A stretch of 64,000 nt of DNA, from assembly GCA_963942565.1 (NCBI GenBank), contig OZ012688.1:19634912-19698911 (forward strand), written 5' to 3'. Each line of letters opens with the position of its first letter. Position 1 is the first letter of the stretch. Shown here one piece after another: positions 44,809 through 56,735 of this stretch. The notes beneath the pieces are model-generated. The model was not told the origin of the DNA, did not search any database, and saw only the letters and a list, made by a program, of their open reading frames with translations. The DNA is from Maea johnstoni (taxonomy: Eukaryota > Annelida > Polychaeta > Spionida > Magelonidae). The translations under genes and the position numbers were made by a program.

Positions 44809-46610
44809 CTCCTGGAGGGTCCTAAATATAGAATATTTGATCACTAAGCTAGTTGTTTAGTCTATAGGGGTTTCTTCTGTATTTACTCTAAAAAAAACTA
44901 ACTTACCATGCCGGGCAAGTAGTTTATGATTTTAACTTGCCCTACATAATTTCTGGCTTGCCCGAAATAAGTTACAACATATGCCAGAATATCATGTATT
45001 ATTTCTCATGGATTTAATGATTGTAAAACCATTTTCTTTTAAATTTTGTAGCATTGTTAGCATATTTCTGGGTATTTGTGCCATTTTTCTACATAAAAAA
45101 TGTGTAGTGATCAGAAAATCAGCTTGACTATTCGGGCAAGTGAAAACTATAATGTAGTTGCCCGAAAGTCATTTTTTCCAAAATTCACTTCCTACCCCAT
45201 TATGTTACCACATGGCCATAAATACAGGAATTGAACATAACAGGATTCAATTCAGAAAATGCTGCAGAAACATAAACTTTTAAATGGTTATGAAATCTCC
45301 AAAAGTTCCCTTTAAAACGCTATCTGTAGAAATCCAACAGGAATTTAAGTAGCCCACAGCTACCAAATCTTTAAAAAAATATGGTGATAGAGCGGTATTA
45401 GAGCCCTACAAAATTGGGAAGCAATAGCTCCAATTGGCTACTGAATTTTTGGGGAACCTATAATAAAACACGTTTTAAGTCCTTCTGTGAGTGACTGATT
45501 CTATTAAATGAAAGAATGGAAACTGACCGAGGGATTACAAATCTTTGGAACCTCTAGTTCTACATTGAGTACTGGAATATTCGGTAAAGTTGAGACCTGC
45601 AATAATTCAGATGATTTTTAAAGAGGAGCCTGGGAAAAGTGTTTGAACTATGAAACATTACTTGGGTTATCCCTTAAAAATTCAGCTTGGTCCTAAGGCT
45701 TAATAAGTATCATTTTTAGGGAAACTTATAGTTAAGGTTTACCTTTAGTAGACAAGAAGTGTTGTTGTTTTTTTGTGCTTTATTATTTTTATTTTTTTTT
45801 TGGGGGGGGGGGGATGGGAAGGCAAGGCACTCAGTACCATCTTAAAAGGCCTATCAAATATAATGGTAGCACATAAAGGTATAATGAAAATTGTCAAAAA
45901 ACAATCCTTGCAAATTAAATTATTTTTATATTTAAAGGACAGAGTAATATACTATCATTTTATTTTATTTTATGTATACTTTTCCAAAGGGGGGATCAGA
46001 ACATGTAGAAATTTTGCAATTTTGGATCCTTGAAGTGTTTGACATGAAAAATGTCTTCCGCACTATATACCAAATTATAACAGGGTTAAAATTGTGACTG
46101 CATGTTCACACATTTTCCATCCTATGGTTATATTAATTCTGAGGAAATGACTCATTCCAAAGAATGTCCTTGGCTTTGACCTAGTAATAAACTAAACAAA
46201 AAATCTATATGGCAAGGAAAATATAAGTGAAATGTCATATGTGTGCGCCAATACAAGATAAACATCAAGAAACGAAAAATCATTCAGAAACTGGAGCAGG
46301 TGCAAAACGCCACTTCGCTCCTCAAAGCGAAATTTGATATTGGCGGGCAATTGCACGAGCCAATCATGTGCCATTTCCAAACCGCATTTGGCCCAAAATG
46401 CAAAAACTTCATCACGAAATAAGTGCACTTTCCCCGCGTCAGATTGCTTCCACGATTTGTCTTTATGGGCTTTGTTAGTTTAACTTACTCCCTAGTATTA
46501 ATAAACCAGTCACGACTGTGTTAGAAGGACTGTCAGCGTTGTTTGGAAATGGCTTTGAAGGCAACCACTTGTTCTTGGCCATACAAACCTCATGCCAACT
46601 TTCCCCTCAC

Positions 46611-46720
46611 CTGCAATGCTCGGGTCACGTGACTTTCTACTTCTCCTCCTAAATAACCATTTTAGGCCGAATTAAGAACTAAACCCGAGATATATAACAT
46701 ATGAAATATTTATTTGATAA
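46611..46720 (-). other. Candidate non-coding leader exon of the - strand zinc-finger gene
   Basis: Strong donor TTGCAG/GTGAGG at 46611/46610 on the - strand. The exon has stop codons and a palindromic GTCACGTGAC at 46624-46633. The 5' end is unknown and the right boundary given here is a guess. It would splice to the start-codon exon at 43094. Confidence 0.4.
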
Positions 46721-46879
46721 TTATTTACGTAAAAATATATGCTCGAAGTATCTTGTAAAGCACTTTTTGAGTCGACCGCAGCACCGGACGTGATGTAAGC
46801 GGCCCTCGATGAATATGCATTTCCCGGCGGCAGCGCTGGGGCTCCGTACGTAGCTCTCGTACAGCGGACAGAAACTGAC

Positions 46880-46938
46880 TCTTTAAAGTGTGTTTACGAT
46901 ACGACATTACTTATTTACCACAGTCGTGATTTACTCAG
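46880..46938 (+). other. Candidate leader exon of the + strand zinc-finger gene
   Basis: A consensus donor CTCAG/GTATGT at 46938/46939 at the edge of the CpG-richer island. The start is arbitrary. It could splice to the acceptor at 60159, a 13-kb first intron; another candidate donor is at 47676. This is inference only. Confidence 0.3.
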
Positions 46939-47547
46939 GTATGTATCTTTATAATTCATGCTTTTTATGCAGCGATCAACTCCTTTCACGAGGCGAAAAT
47001 AAGGAAAACAAAACCGCGGGCAACTGGAATTGCCTGCTGCCGTCGACAAAGACAATCAAACATGGCTTCCTTGCTCTTTGTCCGTCTTTACGCTTACTTT
47101 GTCCCGCTAAGGTTCGGCGTGAATCACTCGCTAACAACAGCTCAAGAACCTCAGAGGGTATCCCTATACTCCACTGGCAATGGGGGTAGCACTGTTTTGG
47201 GGTTGTTTGTTTTATTATGGTGGTAATTACTATCGAAGGGAAGCGTGTCCAATTCAGAATGGTGCGACGCAATGGCCATGCTCGATGACGACAACTTGGC
47301 CTTTCTTTGATTGTGCCGCTGGTGGAAACACACGAGTGGCCAAACTCGAGAGTTCTCGGCTACTAGACTCACTGCTCTTATGGGTAGGGGTAGATGTGTT
47401 TATAAATATGAATAATTCGTTGTAGAAATAGTTAGAAACTGTGAGGGAGATCGCGGAAGTGTACGTGTATTTCTGAGCATCCACGATCTGCCTCCCCATG
47501 TTTTGTGCATGCCGACACCATTTTGTGTTTGCACGAAGTTTGCCAGG

Positions 47548-47555
47548 TGACGTCA
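47548..47555. promoter_or_regulatory. CRE palindrome TGACGTCA (site 1)
   Basis: A perfect CREB/ATF consensus in the CpG-richer island. A second perfect copy lies 220 bp downstream. Confidence 0.55.
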
Positions 47556-47767
47556 AGTGATAGCTAATTGCATTTTGACCAGTCTCTTCAAGTTGGAAAC
47601 TGGATGGGAAGCTTGTTGAATAGCACCACTTCGCGAGTAACATACACATCGAAAACATTGCAAGTGCAGTGAGTTGGTGAGTACTGTTGTATACAGCTAC
47701 TCTTTACAACTCGCTGTGTTATACAAATAGGGCACTGTTAGTGGTAGCATGGGGAACTTAAAGGGAA

Positions 47768-47775
47768 TGACGTCA
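47768..47775. promoter_or_regulatory. CRE palindrome TGACGTCA (site 2)
   Basis: A second perfect CREB/ATF consensus, followed 25-30 bp later by the half-related TGATGTCA. Confidence 0.55.
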
Positions 47776-48464
47776 GATACTTTTCTGATGTCACTACTTG
47801 TACAACTTTCAGCAGAGCTCAGAGAATGAGTATGGAAATATGATAGCCCATTCAATCACTACAATCAGGTACATCGCCCACACTACTTGTTAATTATTCA
47901 CTGGACAGACACTACTCACAGATTAGTGAGGCGCTAAGGATAATTACTATCATGGTCGTCATCATACTATCACATGACTGGATCACGCTCATGCTGCTGC
48001 AGTACACTTGGGTCATAGACGAAGCCATACATATTTACTCTACTGCGTCATAGCTCCTAAGACATTGGGTACTTTCCAAGCTAGGAGAACTGATGAATGA
48101 ATGGGAGTTACATAGATCTTTTTCTATTGGAACAATGTATCAATTTTCATGCAAAGTGTTACAGTGTAGCAGAGACCTCTGAATATTTTCTTAGTATGTA
48201 CACAACTACAATGTATCAATACAAATAAGATTCATGGAGATAATGATTTTGGTCAAATTATCATAATTTGGGCTCAGTTTCTGATTTTATTGGGGTGTTC
48301 AACCAATTGTTTAGTCTGATGGTACATTAATTAATCTTTTTTTAGGAGGCACTTGTTGACAATGTGATAGTCAAAATGTTGACTTATAAGTTTTGTACTC
48401 GGTTTATATGGAACTTGCATTTATAACTCATTCAACAAAGAGTACATTGGTCTTAAGCATTTAA

Positions 48465-48794
48465 CAGGGTCTTAGCCAGCAGGGTGTCTGGGTGTCTTTT
48501 GGACTCTGGTTCATGAAAAATACCTGCATTTTAGGTAAAAAGACACCCTAAATTTTGATATGTTTTTTTTATAAATTTTATACTAATTCCAAGTTAAATT
48601 TCTAAAAAGGTTTAACTTCAAAATAAAAACTAATACAGTTCTTGAAGAATCAAGCATATAATTACTCGGTTTGTTAATGTACATAATCAGTACCTACAAG
48701 GATAATTACTTTTTCAATCAGGGATTTTGGACACCATAAATTCTTGAAATCCCACTTTGGACACCCTATTATGAAAATCCTGGCTAAGTCCCTG
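48465..48794 (+). repeat. hAT-like MITE, GGGTGTCC subfamily, copy 3
   Basis: CAGGGTCTTAGCCAGCAGGG at the left, TCCTGGCTAAGTCCCTG at the right. ATTTAA occurs on both flanks. About 330 bp. Confidence 0.8.
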
Positions 48795-49112
48795 ATTTAA
48801 CATGCCAAAAAATTGCTAAATATTTAGATAGCAACACTTTTATTTGCTTGATGTTTGTATTTTTAGAATAAATTTTAGAAAAACCTGACTTGTGTGTCCA
48901 CTCCCCAGATGTGTTTTATTGATTCTGGTGTCCAAATAATGCTGTAGTTGCTGACATAAGACTCTGAGATTATGCTATTGGAGTACTTTCATTACTTTTG
49001 GCAATATTTACCATAGGAACTAGAAGATGATTTTATGAAATATTTGAAATGTTTTGTGTTCTAAATAACATCATGGTTCCTTTAAATCTTTTTTGCCTGA
49101 AAGTAGGCTGTT

Positions 49113-49380
49113 TGGGACAAAGTAGCTCAGTTGGTTAGGTGTCAGACTTGTAATCAGTAGGTCGCTGGTTCAATTCCCGTCCGGGGCACTTTGGTCTGTT
49201 CTTAGGCAAGACAGTTTATTCCATATTGCCTCAGTCTACCCAGCTGAACATTGGGTACCTAGCATGAATAAGGCAGTGCTTAGAGCTTGTGCGCTATATG
49301 CTGCCAGCTGCTCTGGAATATCCCTCGGGGAATTGAAATGGTTTCTGTGTGTACAGGCCTGCTAGGGCCTAGGGGAGGAA
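49113..49380 (+). repeat. tRNA-derived SINE, family S2
   Basis: The tRNA-like head has the A box TAGCTCAGTTGGTTAG, an anticodon-loop-like CTTGTAA (TGT, as in tRNA-Thr) and the B box GGTTCAATTCC. The anticodon stem has mispairs, so it is not a working tRNA. A tail with CTACCCAGCTGAACATTGGG and CTCTGGAATATCCCTCGGGG follows. Confidence 0.82.
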
Positions 49381-50083
49381 GGTCTTTAAGTTGAACATTT
49401 CGGTGAATAAGACGAATACCTTTAAGAGGTTTCAAAAAGGTTTTCTAGCTGCATTTGGCTGTTGTAAGCACTAATGCATTAAATGGACAATTTTCAAGTC
49501 CAGAGAGTATATTCTGGTTTAGTTTGCAAAGTATTCAGTTAATCAGATCTAATGCCATGTAATAAACCAAGATCAAAACCCCTTTTCTTTAGGAGACCCG
49601 CACCAAAATGAGTACTTGCAATAATGCAAGAAACCACAAAACCGTAACTACTGATTTTACAGTTTTTTAAAACTCTATAAACTATATAAAGGCTATGACT
49701 TCTTTTGCTAAATGAAATGGGTACAGATCAGTGTATTTTTGCCCATGTCATAGACACATAGTCACATACTACACATAGACCAATGTTTACCGGCATGCCA
49801 TCACTTTAATGCAGCTGAGCGTACCAAGCTATTACCACAATGCAGGAGCTTACTGGATATATGCTGTTTTCCGGGTGAGTAGATTTGTACCCATGTGATA
49901 GAATGGGGTCGGCCAAGTGAGGCATTGCAAGCTCCCAGTAGCTGCCAGGCATCATTGTGCACATACACAGGGTTATTGACCACCTGTGGCATGACGCTAT
50001 ACTCTATGTACAATTGGCCTGTTACGTCTCAAATCTCTAAGAGGGCTCAGTTTGTTTTGTACATGACAGACTCATAATGCAAG

Positions 50084-50401
50084 CAGGGTCTTAGCCAGGA
50101 ATTAGAAACTGGGTGCCTAAAATTGGCCATCAAATTGTAAAATTTTAAGGTGGACCACAATATACTTAGATCTCAACCATAAACATGTTTATATTTATCA
50201 AAATAAGGCATGATATGATTGATATCCTTATACAAGGTCATGGGAATTATATGGCAATGAAATAATTAAATTATATGCTTGGTATTGACATTTTAAGAAA
50301 TTCCTCACGACAGAATTTGGGTGTCCTGAGACCTGAGGGGTGCTGTTTAAGGGTTTGGGTGTCCAAAAAGACACCCAGACGCCCTGCTGGCTAAGACCGT
50401 G
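50084..50401 (+). repeat. hAT-like MITE, GGGTGTCC subfamily, copy 4
   Basis: CAGGGTCTTAGCCAGGAATT at the left, GCCCTGCTGGCTAAGACCGTG at the right end. The interior matches the 19665 copy. No clean target duplication. Confidence 0.75.
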
Positions 50402-50960
50402 AAGCAGACCATGCCTGTTTAAAGTGCAATGCCTTTTGACTACCGGTATCAATAGGGATGAGATTTGATAAGAGTTTACTGGGAGGGAGTATTGGAATGC
50501 TGGAGTATTGATTTCTCTGAGCAGTCTGTGAGCTCCTGCTGATCTATTGGTTCAACGCGATATCAAAAGAAACCTGTTGTTTAGACTTTAGAAGAGTGCT
50601 TCTATTTTGACTAGTGAAGCACTTTTTAGGCTTTGTATGATGTTTATCTACTAAAGGTATTTATCCCAATGCCACCCTTGGTAATTTTCACCTGATTGGG
50701 ACCAGTTACCACAGGGTAACCAATGGATGAGAGATCCAGAGCCTGACTTGATTGATATCTATGTGATCAGGATGATTCTCAGAAAAGACAATTATGATAA
50801 CCAGACATCATAACCCAACCCACAGCCATGCTGAGATATTTTGCGAATTAGTGGTTATTTCTAAGAAGGCCTGTAAAAAATGTCATAGGTCTGGATGATA
50901 CAGGTCCAGCATTATTGGGAGGCAGATCCACTTGAACTGGAGCTAATTACACACACCCAT

Positions 50961-51262
50961 GTAGACCTTTGCCAGGTTTTAGAAACTTGGTGCTCAGAAG
51001 TGGCAGAACACTAAAAAGAAAATGGAGATCCTTTTTAAATGAAATATTTCTTCATATCAACAATGAACATGTGTTTCCTTATTAAGAAATGGCAAATCAG
51101 CCTTATGCCATATGAAATCCATTGTGTAATAAAAGTATTCAGCTATTTGTTTGTAATTATCATTTTGTTTAAATTTCTAACACAATAGGGTGTCCTGATG
51201 TGTGATTTATGAGGGTGTTGGTGTCCAAATGATGCCCATGTGCCCTGCTGGCTAAGACTGCC
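50961..51262 (+). repeat. Decayed hAT-like MITE, GGGTGTCC subfamily, copy 5
   Basis: The interior CCCTGCTGGCTAAGACTG at the right and TTTGCCAGGTTTTAGAAACT at the left are recognisable; the left terminus is decayed. It is followed by a short CA repeat. Confidence 0.6.
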
Positions 51263-52954
51263 ACACACACACACAGCATTCAATAGTGGAGTGTCATTAG
51301 TAACTACGCTTGTTTCCAGCCTAATATCTAGAGCATTCAATAGTGCAGTGGAGTGTTTCCAGCCTGAAAGTCTGTGCCACGACACACCCTTGCTGGTGAC
51401 CTTCACATTGCACTTTTTGCTGTTGCTGCTGCAGTGCATTCCAGGGTAACGTCACGCCTAGGGCTTCGCCTACTTGTGCAAAGCCGAGCCTGCTACATTG
51501 GCTGGGGCATGAAAGGCATAATATCATACAACTGGTCTCCTTGATCGGGTACTACAAGGAGGGGCATTTTAACCCATTCATGCCTCGGGTGACCTAAAAA
51601 CACCCTGACTATTATGATTACATTTATTTCAGTGATCAGAGAATTTTTCATGAAATATTCAAAGGAGAAAAGTAGATCAGTGTTTCAAAATATTGTACAC
51701 TTGTTATTTAAAAACAAGATATAGAGGTACCGTATTGTATGCCAGTAAATGATAATTTGAGATGATTTGTATGCTTCAGACCTGAAAATCAGTAAATGCT
51801 ATTACTACACAAAACTTCAGAGCTTCTAATATTTATGACCACAGATAGAATTGAACTATGTATGTGGTGATTCAACCCAGAAATATAAAATGCAGCGACC
51901 TTGCTGACCAATCTCAATCTGATTCCAAGTCCAATCTGTTAAGAGTATTGTTTACTTCATCTTAACTATGCAGCAAACAACAAGAAATGGTAGTTAACCA
52001 GTAACTCTCTCATGCCACACAGGACTTGACACAGCCAGCAGCTTGAAGCCTGTCTCGTGGACAGGTAGTTTCCTGAAAAAACATTTTTCAGAAATCCAAA
52101 CATTTGTAGGAAGAATTTTCAGTTATTTTGTGTGGGTTATAATCGTGAGTCTTCAATACAAACCATCTTCTAAGACATGGTGGTCATTGGTGGATGATAT
52201 GTAAATTGCCTTTAGGAAACTTCAAGAGATCTATTATCTTTCCAACAAGTTCAACAACATTAGCACAATTTTAAAATGCTTGGAAGGAGAAATATTCTCA
52301 GAAAGTACTGATTCAACAACTTTTTATAGAAATGTATTTCAAAGTTACTATCCTCTGTAATTGAGCATCCCAAGCTGGACACACATAGGTTCATCCATGC
52401 ACATATGGAGCATACGCCTAGTCTGACACGTATGGAAATATGATCAATATCACTATGAAAAAATATTTGACAGAAAGTTGTCCTTGCTGGGTTCAACAAT
52501 CCCTCATCAAATAATTTGCTCATGTAAGTATTTTCAAATTAATAATGAGATAATATATTCAGTGTTGTCAGACGCTGATGATGAAAATGGGTTAAATGGG
52601 TTTCTACTCCCAGTAGCCTGCTCATGGTTACTGCACCTGGTAAGCACTGTGTGACATGAGAAACAGTGCCCTGTTTTGCAAGTGCAACAATTGACGCACC
52701 ACATGCACACACGCAATCCCCATTCACTACACTCATAGCAATGATGCCTTTGTTCATAACCGCATGTGTAGAGTCTGTCATGCAAAAGTGGCTGGATCTA
52801 GTGTTTGCCGTATTATAAAAACTAATAGCTTGAAAGGGTCCTCACTATTTTAGTGGTGAATATCTTTCTGACCTTAGATTTTATCATCTAGAACGCATTT
52901 TGGGAAGAACTGTTCTTCTTGGGCAATGGCATTACTAACTGATCTATATCTTAA

Positions 52955-53026
52955 CCCTTATCCTGCTGTGAAACCTATAAGCACTGCTGCACACCACAAC
53001 AATTGTTGTGGTTAGCAGGATAAGGT
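52955..53026. repeat. Mini foldback element between TTAA sites (72 bp)
   Basis: CCCTTATCCTGCTGTGAAAC at the left is inverted at the right as GTTAGCAGGATAAGG. A central ACAACAATTGTTGT palindrome completes the hairpin. TTAA lies on both sides (52951-52954 and 53027-53030). It uses the same CCCTTAT terminus as MITE family A. Confidence 0.75.
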
Positions 53027-54020
53027 TTAAATAGGAAATTTATATTTTGCAACTTAATACTTAGTTTCTGAGTAATTTCTGAAAAAAAGGCATCTATCTA
53101 GACAACACTTTTTAGGAGACGTTAGTTACAAGTACATGTAGTGTTTATGAGTTAGTAACTAGTGTGGCATTTAGTGGCTTTGTATTGTACACAGCATGGT
53201 CCATGTGAAACCCTGCAGGGGTCAATATCAGTGGGTAGACAGGGTGCCCACATGCCCTAGGCGTGTGCATCCTAGCCAAAGGTGGTACGGGACCCTAAGG
53301 CACATGCAAATTAGGCTCGACACAGGCATTTTAGGACAGTCAAACATAATTAGGTAAATACTCATGTGTGCAGTAATTTCATGTTGACCCCTATGTGATA
53401 AGCTTGCAGGATATCCAAGATGAGAGATTACAACTGCATTCAGTTACTTGCACAGCTTGTCTTAATCCCCAATTAGGGTTTGACAATGAGGCTATTATTG
53501 GCACTCCTAATGCTACTTAAACCCTTCCTGTTTATGATGGCCGGAAAAGGCCTCAATTTGTGTGGTAACTGTTACATCTTCTGAATGTTTGAAGGCAAAT
53601 ATTGATCAGTATTCAATTTACAACTCTCCATGAATAATTGTATATTCACCGCTATTTTCAAAGCTATTAAGTATCATAGATTAAGATAAGAAAACAGCTG
53701 TCAAGAAGAGCTCTATGCATGGTATCTTATGTTTCTTAATTGCCAGCTGGTTGATATATACCTACAGGTATTGTCTGATTGGTCTCAATCATGAATTTTC
53801 TGGTCTCAATTTTTATTATGCCCCTTTAAATGTGTGACATATACTCACATTTTCAATCAGTAATGTTCATTGAAAAATAAAAAGGCCTGGCCTCAACATG
53901 TCATTCCAAAATATAATAATAATTTCAAAAAAGCCTCACTATTTTGAAGATATCTTTGTGATAAACACATTTCTGGAAAATGTTTGATGCAGAAATGTTA
54001 ATTCTGAATCTCAACTTCAA

Positions 54021-54027
<7 letters not shown>

Positions 54028-54054
<27 letters not shown>
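54028..54054. repeat. Short TA microsatellite
   Basis: About 13 TA dinucleotides in AT-rich DNA. Confidence 0.9.
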
Positions 54055-54059
<5 letters not shown>

Positions 54060-54644
54060 ATTAATTTCCTAGTTCAATATTGATCCATGCCTGAAATGTT
54101 CCAAAATAGTCCGACAATTATTTGAGATCTCACTTAACAGTTAAGCAATAACGTAAGTACTTGTAAAAATATTTGAATTAGAGATGAACATTAATCAATC
54201 TCAACTTACAATTTTCCTTTGTATACTTTCTGAATGTTATGTTATTCCAAATTTATTGATATAAGATCCCCATGCATGACAAAGTTTCACAACTTCCGCA
54301 TGGCATCTTTAAGGGGGACTCTTAGGCATTAAAACATGTGTATTTCTTCAATTCCTACATCAAAATGTTACACTTATAATAGAATTATACATGAGATATT
54401 GCAATGGTGCCTTAACTCCTGCCTGGTGATTGCATACATAGCCTACAACTAAGAAAGGAAATAAAAACAACCACAATATTAGTTTTATATACTCCTCCAG
54501 GCTATTGCTCATGTTCAAGCTCGACTCTGTATGCCTTCCATCCAATTGATAAGCTGCCAAGATAACTCAACCCATTCATGACTGTATCAGCCTAAGACTG
54601 ACTGGAAATTCTTCCAAATAGAACAACTTTTGAAAAACTTTTAA

Positions 54645-54838
54645 CCCTTATGCTTCTGGTGGCTAAATTGGCCAATACAAAACTATGCAAAAATCTTGAA
54701 AAAAGACCGAAACCATTGCACATGGGTATACATCTGAGACTACTCAGTGATGAACATCAACAAGACAGGGTTTAGATGGTTTATAAAAATCTTTTCATCC
54801 TCGTGCTTTGGACGAAAGTAGCCTCAGCTTTGGAAGGG
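54645..54838 (+). repeat. TTAA-flanked MITE, family A copy 12
   Basis: Perfect TTAA (54641-54644 and 54839-54842). Ends CCCTTATGCTTCTGGTGGCT and CAGCTTTGGAAGGG. It lacks about 10 bp of the usual interior. Confidence 0.88.
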
Positions 54839-55235
54839 TTAAGGGAAAAGTTCATCAAAATTGAATGATCAATCTAGTTTTGATTTAGTCCTAAATTATT
54901 TCTAAAGGTTTCATAGATCCTGACGGCAGCTTCCAAGGAAACCATTAGCAACGAATAGGTTAGAAGTAAGTGCATGTACCGACCACCGGGTATGCTGCAA
55001 GTTTGTGATCAATGAACAACACTAACTATGCATGATACTATGATGATAGATACTTGAATTGTCTTTGATATATAACAGCTCAAGGCTGGATTTGAGATTC
55101 ATGCATCACTTGATGCCTGTCTTGTGAATTAGAGATACAGCCAGTCTCTTTCTTCATGTGCCATGTCCAACCACATTGTAAACTTATCAGAGACCTGAAA
55201 GTGACATTCAGTTGGGGACTATTTAAGTAATTTAA

Positions 55236-55424
55236 CCCATTTACACTCAGAGCGGCCAAAAGAGGCCTGACGATTTTGGAAATAATTTGTTTACAAAAGC
55301 ATTTCCTGGAAAACATCTGAAGGGGAAATGTTAATCAGAAACCAAACGAACTTTTGTTTTATTCCAAAGTTATTTTCAAAAGTATGAGAGTAGCAGACTT
55401 CACTTTCTAGAGAAACTCTGAGTG
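55236..55424 (+). repeat. TTAA-flanked MITE, family B copy 2
   Basis: TTAA at 55232-55235 and 55425-55428. CCCATTTACACTCAGAGCGG at the left, AACTCTGAGTG at the right. The interior (GGGGAAATGTTAATCAGAAA) matches the copy at 17979. Confidence 0.8.
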
Positions 55425-55699
55425 TTAATATATTATAGGTTAACTAGTTCAGATTCTCGTTACCTGGTCATGACTACAGGATGCACTGTAAAAAATATGT
55501 GGTCTATTTGATATGGAGAATAGGGAACATGCATAATTTACCATTGAGTAGAAATTCACCATCTGATACTCATCTAGCAAGTTCTTTTATACATCAATAT
55601 CTAGAGTACTAATCTGTTTACATGCTAACATGCAACTGGCAGGTCAAAAAGCGGGAAAGATGATTTAAGTTGGTGTGTTTTAGGATTGCTATAGATTAG

Positions 55700-55875
55700 C
55701 AGGGCTCGAAATTAAGTTTATTCTTCAGGGAGCCCAGTTGCATCTTCAAAAGCTACCTGAAGGTGTTGTGTATTGAAACAAACTACATCTTTTGGCTCCC
55801 TGCAGAAATTTGAGGGTGCTGCAGGAGAATTCAAGGGAGCCCTGGGCTCCTGGCACCCCCTAATTTCGAGCCCTG
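55700..55875. repeat. TIR element CAGGGCTCGAAATTA (176 bp)
   Basis: CAGGGCTCGAAATTA at the left and TAATTTCGAGCCCTG at the right form perfect 15-bp inverted repeats. GATTAG occurs at both junctions. An hAT-like MITE is likely. Confidence 0.85.
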
Positions 55876-56499
55876 ATTAGGATGGCATTGGTTGTACTAG
55901 AAGCATCAAGTAACAATAACACAGTTGGGGCATTTCAGCAAAAAAGTGAAGTGGCTTGTTGAATAAGGTTATGTTCTTGTTAAACTTGAACTTCTTATTT
56001 ATGCTCTGGGGGCTAGAAAAGCATTGAAAAAGTATAAGTGAAAAGTGTCCTGTGTAGAACCGTCTCGGTAGAATCCACCTTCTTCATTAATAACTATGTT
56101 TTCTTAGAATTTAAATGAGAATGTAACAAGAAAGAAACAAAATCATGAAGTAGACTTTCACTGCTTCCATACAAATGTAATTTGATTTATCATTAACATG
56201 TGTTTTCTACAAGAAGAGGAATTTAAGATGTTATGAAGCTATCAAAAAGTTTCCTGCTCAGAGCTCCATTAGAACGGTGTCATCTGGATTTCTTAGATAA
56301 GAAAGTAACTTTTTAAAAAAGGGATGAATTATGAATTCGGGAAATTAACTTTTAGGATTTGTTATTTGATTTCTAATCAGCATTTCAGGATTTGAAAAAT
56401 TTCTGAGGGGGCATCGATTGGTCAAAAAGATACCTCCATGTATTATGATAGTGGAGCCATTGTTGGCTGATATGTATATGCGTAAATGGGTTAATAAAT

Positions 56500-56735
56500 C
56501 ATAAAGCTTGTCGTGCCAGCTATGTTTGTATCCTGTTGATTGGAGGGCATTGAGCTGTTCAAGCTTTGCCCTCAATAACACTGCCTGCAGGCTCCCCTTC
56601 CTCTTGCCACCAGCTAGCGCTGCTCCAGCAACGGCCTGCTCCTTATCATTGCCTGCAGTTGCCCACAAAAACCAAGATGGCCGCCTTTTGTGCCTTTGCC
56701 AATGCTGTAAGGGGCCCTCTTCCATCTGGTAGGAA
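56500..56735 (+). other. Possible alternative leader exon or promoter of the + strand zinc-finger gene
   Basis: A GC-richer stretch with a YY1-like CAAGATGGCCGCC. The ATG in it opens MAAFCAFANA and runs into a donor-like GCT/GTAAGG (GT at 56707). Joined to the acceptor at 60159 this small frame would stop quickly, so it could only be a leader with an upstream frame. Weak support. Confidence 0.25.

Larger units (their letters stand above)
43095..46610 (-). other. Predicted first intron of the - strand zinc-finger gene
   Basis: About 3.5 kb of AT-rich DNA between the start-codon exon and the candidate leader exon. It holds a perfect-arm hairpin (43811-43936), an ACTGGTCCT-type repeat (44190-44440), an hAT-like copy (44498-44808) and a TTGCCCG-rich inverted repeat (44900-45190). 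A short antisense-free frame at 46192-46428 (- strand) is not supported as a gene. Confidence 0.5.
46270..47780. promoter_or_regulatory. CpG-richer island, candidate bidirectional promoter
   Basis: Unlike the surrounding AT-rich DNA, this stretch has many CpGs (for example GTCGACCGCAGCACCGGACG, CCCGGCGGCAGCG). Outward-facing splice donors flank its core: - strand GCAG/GTGAGG at 46611/46610, and + strand CTCAG/GTATGT at 46938/46939. A further + strand donor TTG/GTGAGTAC is at 47676/47677. It lies between the two zinc-finger genes and could start both. Confidence 0.5.

Noticed and set aside
46192-46428. 78-codon - strand frame in the CpG-richer island
   Set aside because: It looks moderately protein-like but has no Kozak context, no family match, and lies where a first intron is predicted.
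49113-49190. Functional tRNA-Thr gene
   Set aside because: The A and B boxes are good, but the anticodon stem has mispairs and the sequence continues into a SINE tail.
51570-51720. TTAACCCATTCATGCCTCGG as the start of another TTAA MITE
   Set aside because: The left end looks right (similar starts occur near 53517 and 58153), but no matching right end with TTAA could be found by eye.
52534-52785. Cys-rich frame on the - strand (HCYECSEWGLRVCMWCVNCC)
   Set aside because: Two overlapping frames are open, there are no splice signals or recognised domain spacing, and the DNA looks like ordinary intron.
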